In this document: positions 1 to 8,853 of the stretch, in pieces
How the letters are laid out: each line of letters starts with the position of its first letter
Numbering within the stretch: the stretch's first letter is position 1
Origin: Bacteroidota bacterium
Lineage (GTDB): Bacteria > Bacteroidota > Bacteroidia > Bacteroidales > ML635J-15
Assembly: GCA_029558535.1 (NCBI GenBank)
Contig: JAKQEK010000452.1
Location: 1 to 64,000, forward strand
Direction of reading: 5' to 3'
DNA length: 64,000 bases
The notes under the pieces: model-generated
Told to the model about the DNA's origin: nothing
Databases searched by the model: none
The model's input: the letters and a program-made list of their open reading frames with translations, nothing else
Translations under genes and position numbers: made by a program

Positions 1-82
1 ATTATGTAAACACTTGGCAATAATATGGATTAACAAAACGTGAAAAACGTTTTATTGATCCATTAGGAGGGGCTTTCGTACC

Positions 83-198
83 CAAGCACCAAATCATTTT
101 TACAAAATGATATTTTCTATTAGAATTATCTCAATTATGTAAACATATTGAGATAATTCTAATAGAAAAAGCTCCGCTGTGCGGAGCTTTGGTGCTTG
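83..198. repeat. Nested inverted repeats downstream of tRNA-Val
   Basis: A perfect 23-bp inverted repeat (113-135 with 147-169, 11-nt loop) lies inside a wider 11-bp pair (83-93 CAAGCACCAAA with 188-198). A third hairpin at 168-190 is described as a terminator. The 12-mer ATTATGTAAACA at 1-12 recurs at 134-145, in the loop of the long hairpin. No gene is visible in 1-199. The nesting could be stacked terminators or the scar of a small mobile element. Confidence 0.7.
163..190 (-). terminator. Intrinsic terminator of tRNA-Val
   Basis: A 10-bp perfect stem (168-177 with 181-190, loop TGT) is followed on the minus strand by a run of Ts. It lies 10 bp beyond the 3' end of the tRNA gene and reads in the same direction. 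Confidence 0.75.
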
Positions 199-199
199 T

Positions 200-273
200 G
201 AGCCATACTGGATTTGAACCAGTGACCCCTAGCCTGTCAAGCTAGTGCTCTAAACCAACTGAGCTAATGGCTC
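200..273 (-). tRNA. tRNA-Val (anticodon GAC)
   Basis: The 74-nt minus-strand sequence folds as a cloverleaf. The 7-bp acceptor stem is GAGCCAT/ATGGCTC and the D arm has AGTTGG. The 5-bp anticodon stem CTAGC/GCTAG has loop TTGACAG, giving anticodon GAC, which reads valine GUC/GUU codons. The T arm is ACTGG-TTCAAAT-CCAGT. CCA is not encoded. The 5' part of this gene and its upstream flank are duplicated at 479-564. Confidence 0.93.
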
Positions 274-344
274 TTAAAATTTCAATTTTAATATTATCAA
301 TATTAAATGTGCTCTAAACCAATCCCGAAAAATAATAAAATTTT
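259..344. repeat. 86-bp direct repeat, copy 1 (tRNA-Val 5' end plus flank)
   Basis: Copy 1 spans the first 15 nt of tRNA-Val (minus strand) and 71 bp upstream of it. It is identical to 479-564. Inside it, at 309-322, the 14-mer GTGCTCTAAACCAA repeats a piece of the tRNA D-arm region (246-259), so tRNA-derived sequence occurs at three nested levels. Confidence 0.9.
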
Positions 345-725
345 ACAGAATTTTATTTAATTTTTCGAGGACTCTCGATCTTTTACGAAAAAATCTTTCG
401 TCCTAAATTGATTAAATATTTCAAAAAACTTTTCTTTAACTCCTGCTTAGCTCTTATGATTTTTTCTAAAAATCGGAGCTGAGCTAATGGCTCTTAAAAT
501 TTCAATTTTAATATTATCAATATTAAATGTGCTCTAAACCAATCCCGAAAAATAATAAAATTTTTAGTGCAAAAGTAATAAATTATCTACAAAAAACACA
601 TATCAGACTTGCAATTTTAACAAAATATTTATTTAATTGCTCCCATTCGGATGTTTTGAATTGATATTTTTTTTATTTTTACATCTTAATAAAATAATAC
701 ATATTCAAGTACTAACTAACTAAAA
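274..725. other. Gene-free region upstream of tRNA-Val and the 1065-aa gene
   Basis: About 450 bp without a credible gene. It holds both copies of the 86-bp tRNA-derived repeat and about 130 bp of unique AT-rich sequence between them. Upstream of the plus-strand gene at 726 there is a TTTTG at 654-658 and a weak -7-like TATTTTTA at 674-681, with poor spacing for a Bacteroidota promoter. Confidence 0.5.
479..564. repeat. 86-bp direct repeat, copy 2 (partial tRNA-Val)
   Basis: Identical to 259-344 at an offset of 220 bp. It carries only the acceptor 5' strand and the start of the D arm of tRNA-Val. It is a fragment and cannot fold into a tRNA. Confidence 0.9.
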
Positions 726-3700
726 ATGAGAATTATGGAAAATTTTACACAAAATTTAAACAAAATCACAAGAAAATTAATACTCTTGTCTTTGTTAAGT
801 TTGGCCTCAGTGTGTTTTGCTTTTGGGCAAAACCTATGGCCTCAGGAACAGACTTTCAGCATTTCAGAACCTGAGAATGTTGTATTTAGTATTGACTGGG
901 GATCATTTTCAGAAATAACCGAAGTAGTTTATTACTTTTGGGATGAAGAAGAGCAATATCATGAAATTACATTAACTGAAGGAGATGATTATGCTGTGGA
1001 TGACTATGAATTGACAATATATCAGTCATATATTGAATCAATGGAATTAGAACCAGGTGATTTTATTGACCTTTATGCCACTTTTAACGGAACAAATGAT
1101 GCATATTTTGGTATAAGAATTATACCAACTTATTATGCATCGATTTTTGAAGATAGTAAAGACTATGATCTCAGTAATCCTGATAAGGTTTTTGGTACAA
1201 TTGCATGGGCATACGGAGATGAGATAACTTCAGTAAAAGTTGGAGGAAATGAACTGAATGCTTCAAATTACGACATTTTAGGGAATTGGATATTTTTTAC
1301 CCAAAACTACCTTTCAACTGTTCTAACTAGCGTAGGAAATAGTATTAACGTAGAAATTACTTTTGATTATGATTACTCTGACAATTTCGTTATTAATGCA
1401 ATACAGACTGGAGTAAATAATCCAACTCTAAGCCCTGAAGAATTTGAATTCAGTGAAAGTGAAATGCCGGAATATATCGAAACAATAATCACATGGAATG
1501 CAGCAAGTTCAATAGAAAGTATGTTTGTAACTTTCCCTGATAATGATGTTATGCAAGAATTCCCATACGGCGATTATACAGTTACACCAATAAATGCATC
1601 TACTGCAACTTTGCGTGTATATCTAGGTGGAGAGAAGTCTTCAAACACAAAAGAAATACACTACTTCTATGTTTCCATTAAAATAAACTTTAATGTTGGA
1701 AGCGCAAAATACATATACATGGGTATATACGATGAGTATTATTACGTTGACATTTATTCAACCCCATGGAATGGTGGATGGTTTACAGGTGGAGGAGATT
1801 ATGATATAAATGAAGAAGTTTATTTGGAGGCTTTCCCTAACGACGGTTATACTTTTGTAAAATGGATAGTTGACGGAGAAACAGATGTAACTGATAATCC
1901 ATATATATTCAATATGCCGGCTCATGATGTAGAAATTGAAGCTTTGTTTATGTCAGATTATCCGGAAGTTTTATACTCTAATCCTATTCAATGGCAAAGT
2001 AACGTTGATGTCAACTCTTTCATTTATCTAACTTTTAATAAAAATATTATCGAAGGAACTAGCAACAATGGTTTTGATGATATTACATTTTATGCAGAAT
2101 CAGAGCCGTGGACAATTAATAATATATACATTTTGAATAATAATATTTTGGTCATAGAACCTGCAGTACCATTAAATATTAACACATCATATTATTTAAA
2201 TATACCTCCCGAATCAATTGAAGATGCTGCTAATCCGGGCACATACATGAGTGGACCTTACGGGTTAGGGTTTACTACCGGTTGGGGAGATTTTGAACAT
2301 GGAAACATCAGTCCTGAAGAAAATATTTACAGCGTGATGGAACCCGGAGATGTTATATTCGACATTTTTTGGGGTGATGAAACAAGTATTGATAATCTAT
2401 ATTTTTACTATTGGGATCAATTTGATGATTATCATGAGGTTGAACTGAATAGTCCTGGAAATTATTTAATTGATGATGATCAACTTATAATCAAAAACTC
2501 ATTTATTTCTTCCTTAAGTCCTGAATTAGGGGATGAATTTAACTTTTACGCAATATTCGAAAGTGGATGGAACGCTTATTTCAGCATTTATGTTATTCAA
2601 ACAACAGTTCCTTATATTGTTCCGAATGAAATTGCTTATGATCTATCAAATCCTCATGATGCTTTTTCAGTTATTGTATATAACAATGCTGAATCTGTAA
2701 ATTCTGTATCACGTAATTCTACAAATCTTATTGAAGACACAGATTATCGTGTTGATGGTAATTGGCTGTTCATTCACAATTCGTATTTGAGTCCCTTGCT
2801 ACAAAATGTAAGTGATGAGATTACACTGGATGTTACATTTGATACCGAAGATATTTCAGAATTAACAATTACAGCTATTCAGTCAGGGATTATTGATGCA
2901 ACCATTGATCCGCAGTTTTATACTTTTACAAACAATGAAGAAATTGATTATCTTGATATAACTATTACATGGAATGATGCTTCATCTGTTGAAAGTCTTA
3001 CTATTTGGGAAATAGATGATAATGAAATTTATTATTGGGATCATACTGATTATACTGTTACACCAATCAATGCAGAAACAGCTTTGTTAAGAATATTTGT
3101 AGGTGCAAAGAAAAGCTCTATGCAGGCAAAATATACTGATCAATTCAATGTAATGATTGAAATTGAATTTAATGTTGGTGCGCCAGCTTATTATTTCCTT
3201 ACTGTTATTGACGAATATTATTTTGTAATTACAGAAGTATATCCGGAAAATGGTGGCTATATATGGGCTGATTGGGAATATAGTGTTGGAGAAGATGTTG
3301 AATTATACGCTGAAGCTAACTGGGGATATAATTTCTCAAGCTGGAAAATTGACGGAATAATTGTTAGCACAGAAAATCCTTATGTGTTTGAAATGCCGGC
3401 TAATGATGTTTACATTACAGCTTTTTTTGTACCACAAGGAGCTGACCTATACACAGTAACTCTGATATCAGACCCTGTAGGTGGAGGTATTTTAAGCGGT
3501 GCCGGAGAATACACACTTGGAAATAATGTAACAATCAATGTTACCGAAAATACTGGTTACGAATTTGTTAACTGGACTAATGAAGCTTCTGAAGTAATTT
3601 CAACCTCTCCTATGTATTCATTTACAATGTTAGCTGAAAACGTTACATTTACAGCACACTTTAACGATGTAAGCAATATTGATTCAAACAACACAGATGA

Positions 3701-3923
3701 AGTTGATGTTTTCCCAAATCCATTCTCTGACTTGTTATTCATCAGTAATTATGAATCCTTGACAAAAATTTCAATCACAACTATTACAGGACAGATTGTT
3801 GCTGAATATAATACTATTGATAATGGACAGATTAACACTTCTGATCTATCGAAAGGATTTTATATGTTAATTATGCAAAAAGCTGATGGCGAAAATGTTG
3901 TCAGAAAGATAGTTAAACAGTAA
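726..3923 (+). CDS. Large T9SS-secreted protein with X2-like and InlB-type repeat domains
   Basis: 1065 aa, with a signal peptide ending near AFGQ at residue 35. An alternative ATG at 735 gives MENF. The body is an internal duplication. About residues 38-330 and 522-815 each hold three modules with the pattern LxxGxDYxVxxxxLxIxxSYLSxL, typical of carbohydrate-binding X2-like Ig folds. Lysine/tryptophan-rich repeats of the divergent InlB B-repeat type (GYxFxxWxxDG, MPAxDVxIxAxF) lie near 345-410, 835-905 and 910-985, and an SbsA-like Ig (Big_5) domain near 412-520. The C-terminus (VDVFPNPFSD to VRKIVKQ) is a T9SS type A sorting domain. No enzyme domain is seen. I infer a surface adhesion or glycan-binding role. 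Confidence 0.85.
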   Translation: MRIMENFTQNLNKITRKLILLSLLSLASVCFAFGQNLWPQEQTFSISEPENVVFSIDWGSFSEITEVVYYFWDEEEQYHEITLTEGDDYAVDDYELTIYQSYIESMELEPGDFIDLYATFNGTNDAYFGIRIIPTYYASIFEDSKDYDLSNPDKVFGTIAWAYGDEITSVKVGGNELNASNYDILGNWIFFTQNYLSTVLTSVGNSINVEITFDYDYSDNFVINAIQTGVNNPTLSPEEFEFSESEMPEYIETIITWNAASSIESMFVTFPDNDVMQEFPYGDYTVTPINASTATLRVYLGGEKSSNTKEIHYFYVSIKINFNVGSAKYIYMGIYDEYYYVDIYSTPWNGGWFTGGGDYDINEEVYLEAFPNDGYTFVKWIVDGETDVTDNPYIFNMPAHDVEIEALFMSDYPEVLYSNPIQWQSNVDVNSFIYLTFNKNIIEGTSNNGFDDITFYAESEPWTINNIYILNNNILVIEPAVPLNINTSYYLNIPPESIEDAANPGTYMSGPYGLGFTTGWGDFEHGNISPEENIYSVMEPGDVIFDIFWGDETSIDNLYFYYWDQFDDYHEVELNSPGNYLIDDDQLIIKNSFISSLSPELGDEFNFYAIFESGWNAYFSIYVIQTTVPYIVPNEIAYDLSNPHDAFSVIVYNNAESVNSVSRNSTNLIEDTDYRVDGNWLFIHNSYLSPLLQNVSDEITLDVTFDTEDISELTITAIQSGIIDATIDPQFYTFTNNEEIDYLDITITWNDASSVESLTIWEIDDNEIYYWDHTDYTVTPINAETALLRIFVGAKKSSMQAKYTDQFNVMIEIEFNVGAPAYYFLTVIDEYYFVITEVYPENGGYIWADWEYSVGEDVELYAEANWGYNFSSWKIDGIIVSTENPYVFEMPANDVYITAFFVPQGADLYTVTLISDPVGGGILSGAGEYTLGNNVTINVTENTGYEFVNWTNEASEVISTSPMYSFTMLAENVTFTAHFNDVSNIDSNNTDEVDVFPNPFSDLLFISNYESLTKISITTITGQIVAEYNTIDNGQINTSDLSKGFYMLIMQKADGENVVRKIVKQ

Positions 3924-3938
3924 TATTTGCTCTCAAAT

Positions 3939-3976
3939 AAAAAGAAAAGCTGCTCTAATGGGCAGCTTTTCTTTTT
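3939..3976. terminator. Bidirectional terminator between convergent genes
   Basis: A perfect 15-bp stem (3939-3953 with 3962-3976, 8-nt loop) has an A-rich left arm and a T-rich right arm. It can therefore terminate both the plus-strand gene ending at 3923 and the minus-strand operon ending at 3989. Confidence 0.85.
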
Positions 3977-3988
3977 ATAATAGCAATG

Positions 3989-6028
3989 TCAGTTTATAAT
4001 TAACTTACTTAATCTTACTGAATTTTCATATACAAACTTTAAAATATATAGACCCGAAGATAAATCGCCAATAAAATAGTTTCCGCTTATATCATATATA
4101 AAAGATTTAATAATAGTACCTTTATTATCAATTATTTGCAGAAGCTTAAAACTATTATTACTTAAACTAAAAAAATCATTTGCCGGATTTGGAAAAATAG
4201 AATAATAATCCTCAACTAAACCACTAATATAAGCAATCGTTGTTGAACTTCTTGTAATTGAAAACTCCGAAGTGTTATTATCTTTATCTATAGCCAAACA
4301 AGTAAGAAATTGTTCCGGGTCCAAACCTACAATATAAACATTCCAATTACCCAAATTGTCAGGATAAGTTTCGGCTATAAATTCATAAGCCTGTCCGTGA
4401 CCTGATGAATGTGGAATTGCAGCAAATATTTGAATTTTGCACAATTCTGGATTTTCAGTGTTAAGTGTTCCGATTACTTCAGTATCTCCACTCCCCCAAT
4501 GATAAATAACGTTAGAAATATCAGGAAAATTCATTCCCTGATTTGCACCGCTATCAGCATCTCCATCATCATTCTGATTAACTCCCGGGGGAAACAAATC
4601 AATACCCAATCCCGAATTTAAATAGATTACGTTATAAGATATTAAGTGATAGTCATCGTTATCAAACATTAAACAAACACCGTTTCCTTCGTTATAAGCA
4701 ATAATATTTGCCAGTTCCTCACTTCCTCCAATAAGTGAATATTTCGGTCCTTGAGAAATTCTGATACCATCACTACCATTTCCGAGAGCCTCATTATTTA
4801 CATTAACGCCTATCCTATTTCTTGTAATTGAAGTACTGTCACAACCTGTAATGTTGATATAGATGCCTTGTTGTAAATTTCCCGAAATTATATTAAAGTC
4901 TATAATATTTTTAAACGCTGCACCATCTATAACAATACCAGCATAATTTGGAACCGCAAAAACTCCGGTTTTATCAGTCCCAATAAAATTACCCCGAACA
5001 ATATTTGAATTTGTACCCATATTGTAAATAAATATTCCATAAGCAGCATTACCGGAAATTATATTACGTTCTTGATCAGTTTCTCCACCAACAATATTGT
5101 TATATGATCCATCATCGAAAAGTACACCATAATTATTTGGGATTGAGTATGTCCCACTTGCATCAGTTCCTATATAATTTCCAGCGACAACATTTCCTTC
5201 TGCTCCGGCACCAAAAATAGGAATGCCGTATGCAATATTTCCTGACACAATATTCCTATGAGCTACTGTGTTGCCTCCTATATTATTAAATTTATCCGCT
5301 CCTTCCAGGCTAATGCCGTCATAATTTGGGATTGCTTCCGAACCTAATCTGTTTAGCCCAACATAATTTCCGAAAATATTACAATATTGTACATCAAGCA
5401 ATCTAATTCCAATGTGTTCGTTACCTGATATGACATTCCTATCCTCAGGATTTAATCCACCTATAGTAGCGTAATTAGCACCAACTGTTATCTCAATACC
5501 GATATAATTACCATTTTCAGTCATGCCCAATTCATCCGTTCCGATATAATTACCTGAAATTACAGTATTTAACGCAGAAGTTCCATATACCTGAATGCCG
5601 TACATAAAACCACTAATGATGAATCCTTTTATAATAGTGTTTGGCACATTTATTACAGAAAAACAGTAGTTTGCAGTCTGATTGTTCCCGTCAATATATA
5701 TTTCCGGACCGTTTACATTAGTGTTACCCTGATTAAGCGTTTGTGAGGTTCCGTCAATCGTTATATCACTTTTGATAATATATGTATAAGAAGTTGCCGG
5801 CGAGAGTTTCCAAACCCCTGTAGTTTCATTATAGTTGGGATCAGATAGTGGAATATTAAAATTTATCGTGTGCGGTCCATTTGTCGCTGCTGCCATTTGC
5901 AAGGCATATCTTAACGAACCCGTTCCCGAATCATTTGTGTTAGTAACTGTAAATGTCGTAGCTTGCAGGGTAAATGCAATAGACAAATTAACAAATACTA
6001 AGAATAAATAAACAATTTTCTTTATCAT
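3989..6028 (-). CDS. Secreted right-handed beta-helix repeat protein with T9SS tail
   Basis: 679 aa. Signal peptide about 1-24 (ends LQATT). Next is the CSLREA-like start found in secreted beta-helix proteins (VTNTNDSGTGSLRYAL). About ten imperfect 60-70-residue repeats follow, of the form NxISGNxxxGIxIxG and GNYIGTDxxGxxxxPNxxGI, expected to form a parallel beta-helix. The C-terminus (YSIFPNPANDFF to SKLIIN) is a T9SS sorting domain. No pectate-lyase catalytic residues could be assigned. It starts 3 bp after the stop of its longer paralogue (6032-8824), so both are one transcript. Likely a surface polysaccharide-binding or passenger protein. Confidence 0.87.
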   Translation of the reverse strand: MIKKIVYLFLVFVNLSIAFTLQATTFTVTNTNDSGTGSLRYALQMAAATNGPHTINFNIPLSDPNYNETTGVWKLSPATSYTYIIKSDITIDGTSQTLNQGNTNVNGPEIYIDGNNQTANYCFSVINVPNTIIKGFIISGFMYGIQVYGTSALNTVISGNYIGTDELGMTENGNYIGIEITVGANYATIGGLNPEDRNVISGNEHIGIRLLDVQYCNIFGNYVGLNRLGSEAIPNYDGISLEGADKFNNIGGNTVAHRNIVSGNIAYGIPIFGAGAEGNVVAGNYIGTDASGTYSIPNNYGVLFDDGSYNNIVGGETDQERNIISGNAAYGIFIYNMGTNSNIVRGNFIGTDKTGVFAVPNYAGIVIDGAAFKNIIDFNIISGNLQQGIYINITGCDSTSITRNRIGVNVNNEALGNGSDGIRISQGPKYSLIGGSEELANIIAYNEGNGVCLMFDNDDYHLISYNVIYLNSGLGIDLFPPGVNQNDDGDADSGANQGMNFPDISNVIYHWGSGDTEVIGTLNTENPELCKIQIFAAIPHSSGHGQAYEFIAETYPDNLGNWNVYIVGLDPEQFLTCLAIDKDNNTSEFSITRSSTTIAYISGLVEDYYSIFPNPANDFFSLSNNSFKLLQIIDNKGTIIKSFIYDISGNYFIGDLSSGLYILKFVYENSVRLSKLIIN

Positions 6029-6031
6029 GCC

Positions 6032-8824
6032 TTATTCTGATATGCTTAATTTAAAATCATATAATTTTCCTATTTCAGTGTGGATTTGAATAAAATATAT
6101 GCCTGATTTAAGATTCATCTCATTGGCGGAAAAGTCAATAGTGGTTGAAAAAATTTCAGTGTAATTTGACGAATAAATCAATCTCCCTGACATATTATAA
6201 CATCTCAATTCACACTGTCTTGTATTTTCAGGTATAAATACAGAAAAAATATCTTTTGCCGGATTTGGAAATACGGTAAAATCATCAAAGTTGAGATATA
6301 TGTTTTCAGAATTTGTGTAGTGAACAAAATTAGCTGAAAATTCCGATGTGTTACCATTTTCGTCAATAGCTAATGCCGTAATAAATTCACCACCGGCTCC
6401 ATCAGAGCAATGAGCTACCCAGTCACCCGATTCGTCAGGATAAGCTGTTGCAATATATTGAAAACCTTCTCCATTAGTAAAAATATCATCCTGAACTGCA
6501 GCATAAATTTCAACAATACAATTTTCAGGATTTTCTGTATCCAGATTTCCTTCAATAACTGCATACCAATTTTCTGTATCAAACCAATTGTTTGTAATAA
6601 CCGGAAAATTCATTTGCTGATTTGGTCCCGAATCGGTATCACCGGTATCATTTTCATTTACTCCGAATGGAAAAATATCAATACCAAGATAATTATTATG
6701 ATGAATAGAATTACCTGAAATGCGATTTTTTATTGTTGTATTATCCATTATTATTATTCCTAAAGAATCATTAAAAGCTATAATATTGGGATTTTCGATT
6801 GTACCGATAAAATTACTGTTTGCTCCAGAAGTAATTACAATGCCTGATGCTTTGTTTCCAAGATCGGTCAATCCATCTGCTGATGTTCCAATTTTATTTC
6901 CGGTAACCACAGTGCTATCACTGTTTTCGCCAAGTACCAAACCAAAACTATCATTACCAGATATTATATTCTTGTCAATTATTGTTCCCCGAGCCATTCC
7001 ACCAACAGCAATACCAAAGTTATTCGGCAGGGCTTCAAAACCTGTTATGTCCGTACCGATAAAATTGTTTCTGATTTCATTATACTTAGTTCCATTATCA
7101 GATACTTCGATAGCACCATAGCGATTACCTGAAAATATATTTCTGTCTGTTTCGTTTTCTCCTCCAATAACATTATATTTTGCTCCTGCAGCTATTATTA
7201 AACCTACATCATTTGGAACGGTGTCATTACCTTCAGCATTAAGTCCTACGATATTACCTCTGAAAATATTTGCATCACTTCCTTGAGTAACAATAAACAA
7301 ACCGTAACTGATATTACCTGACAATACATTGTTTTCGATAATATTATGATTTGAAGCATCATCTACGCAAATTCCAGTAGCATTTGGAATAGAATACGTA
7401 CCGGTAACATCTGTTCCGATATAATTACCTGCTATGTTATTCTCCGATACCTGTCCATAGTAAATAGCTCCATATACACGGTTACCCGAAATAATATTTC
7501 TCTCTCCTTCTGTATTACCACCTATAATATTATGTTTTGAAACTGTATTAATTTCTGCCCCATTTGCTTGTATAAGCGAATCCTGCCCTTCGTTATAGTA
7601 AAATGTGCCTGTACCGGTGCAATCTGTCCCAATAAAATTGCCCGAAACAACATTATTATCACAAGCTTCGATATAAACACCTATCTCATGATTTGCAGAT
7701 ATGACATTCCTCTGTTCGGGAGTATTTCCGCCAATTCTATTATTATCAGCATCAGCTTTTATAATCACTCCATAATGATTACTTAATGCTTGCATGCCAC
7801 TTACATCAATTCCTATATAATTTCCTTCGGCAATATTAAGGTTTGCTCCTGTCCCATTTATCAGCAAACCAATTGACCTGTTTCCTGAAATAACATTTCT
7901 TTTCCCTGTAGAATTGCCACCAATTTGATTGTCTGAAGCATTTACTATCATTATGCCATTACCGTTTGGCACAGAATCATTACCATTAATACTTGTACCA
8001 ATAAAATTCCCTATAATGGTGTTATTTCCTGAACTTTCTCCTGAAATTATTAACCCGCTTTCCGAATTCCCTGAAATTATATTTCTTTTTGCAGGGACTT
8101 CTCCGCCAATTATAAAATCGTTAATATTTTCAGTCATTATTCCATTTGCATTTGACAACTGCAATAATCCTGTAATATCAGTACCAATTTTATTGCCGCA
8201 AATTTCGATATCATGAGCACCCGAACAGGCAATACCTGCAGTAATATTCCCGGAAATAAGATTATTGCGAATAATAATATTATAGGCATCTCCAGAAATA
8301 CCAATACCATATTCATTAGAATCGGCAGCGTTACCGTCATAAGTTGTTCCGATGTAGTTGGATTCAATAATATTACTATAGGCATAAGTCCCGTAGATTT
8401 GAAATCCGTATTCAAACCCTGCAATAATCAAATTTTTAAAAGTATTTGACGGTCCTCCAACCCTAAAACCATATTCTAATGTTCCACCACCGGATAATTT
8501 GATTTCCGGTCCCTCTATATTGGTATTGCCTGTTAAACTTTGCTGAGTATTTCCATCAATCGTGATATTTGGTGACGAAATCAGAGGCAATACACTAATA
8601 AGATTGATAGTAAAAACTCCTGTAGATTCATCATAATTCGGATCATCAACAGGTATTGCAAATATTATATTATCAAAACCTATTGGAGAACTATTTGCCT
8701 GAGTAATTGCCTCGCGTAAAGACCCGGTTCCTGAATTATTAGTATTATTAACAACTATATCTGCACCTAATACACAAAGTGATAAGGAAGAACAAATTAT
8801 AGTTAAATATATAAATTTTATCAT
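6032..8824 (-). CDS. Secreted right-handed beta-helix repeat protein, longer paralogue, T9SS tail
   Basis: 930 aa, same architecture as the downstream 679-aa protein. Signal peptide about 1-20, then VVNNTNNSGTGSLREAI, then more copies of the NxISGN/GNYIGTD repeat. The T9SS domain (FTVFPNPAKD to DFKLSISE) starts near residue 845. A short Ig-like spacer precedes the tail in both paralogues (NPENCxVEIYAAV, ENGNTSEFS), which supports origin by tandem gene duplication with a changed repeat number. It begins 29 bp after the stop of the cysteine protease gene and is probably co-transcribed with it. Confidence 0.87.
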   Translation of the reverse strand: MIKFIYLTIICSSLSLCVLGADIVVNNTNNSGTGSLREAITQANSSPIGFDNIIFAIPVDDPNYDESTGVFTINLISVLPLISSPNITIDGNTQQSLTGNTNIEGPEIKLSGGGTLEYGFRVGGPSNTFKNLIIAGFEYGFQIYGTYAYSNIIESNYIGTTYDGNAADSNEYGIGISGDAYNIIIRNNLISGNITAGIACSGAHDIEICGNKIGTDITGLLQLSNANGIMTENINDFIIGGEVPAKRNIISGNSESGLIISGESSGNNTIIGNFIGTSINGNDSVPNGNGIMIVNASDNQIGGNSTGKRNVISGNRSIGLLINGTGANLNIAEGNYIGIDVSGMQALSNHYGVIIKADADNNRIGGNTPEQRNVISANHEIGVYIEACDNNVVSGNFIGTDCTGTGTFYYNEGQDSLIQANGAEINTVSKHNIIGGNTEGERNIISGNRVYGAIYYGQVSENNIAGNYIGTDVTGTYSIPNATGICVDDASNHNIIENNVLSGNISYGLFIVTQGSDANIFRGNIVGLNAEGNDTVPNDVGLIIAAGAKYNVIGGENETDRNIFSGNRYGAIEVSDNGTKYNEIRNNFIGTDITGFEALPNNFGIAVGGMARGTIIDKNIISGNDSFGLVLGENSDSTVVTGNKIGTSADGLTDLGNKASGIVITSGANSNFIGTIENPNIIAFNDSLGIIIMDNTTIKNRISGNSIHHNNYLGIDIFPFGVNENDTGDTDSGPNQQMNFPVITNNWFDTENWYAVIEGNLDTENPENCIVEIYAAVQDDIFTNGEGFQYIATAYPDESGDWVAHCSDGAGGEFITALAIDENGNTSEFSANFVHYTNSENIYLNFDDFTVFPNPAKDIFSVFIPENTRQCELRCYNMSGRLIYSSNYTEIFSTTIDFSANEMNLKSGIYFIQIHTEIGKLYDFKLSISE

Positions 8825-8853
8825 AAATCAGCAGAATAATTAAGAAGCCCTAA

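Noticed and set aside
479-564. Second tRNA-Val gene
   Set aside because: Only the 5' acceptor strand and part of the D arm are present; no anticodon or T arm follows.
6410-8449. Several plus-strand frames of 72-133 codons within the beta-helix gene
   Set aside because: They are antisense shadows of the repeated beta-helix coding sequence, with no signal or family resemblance.
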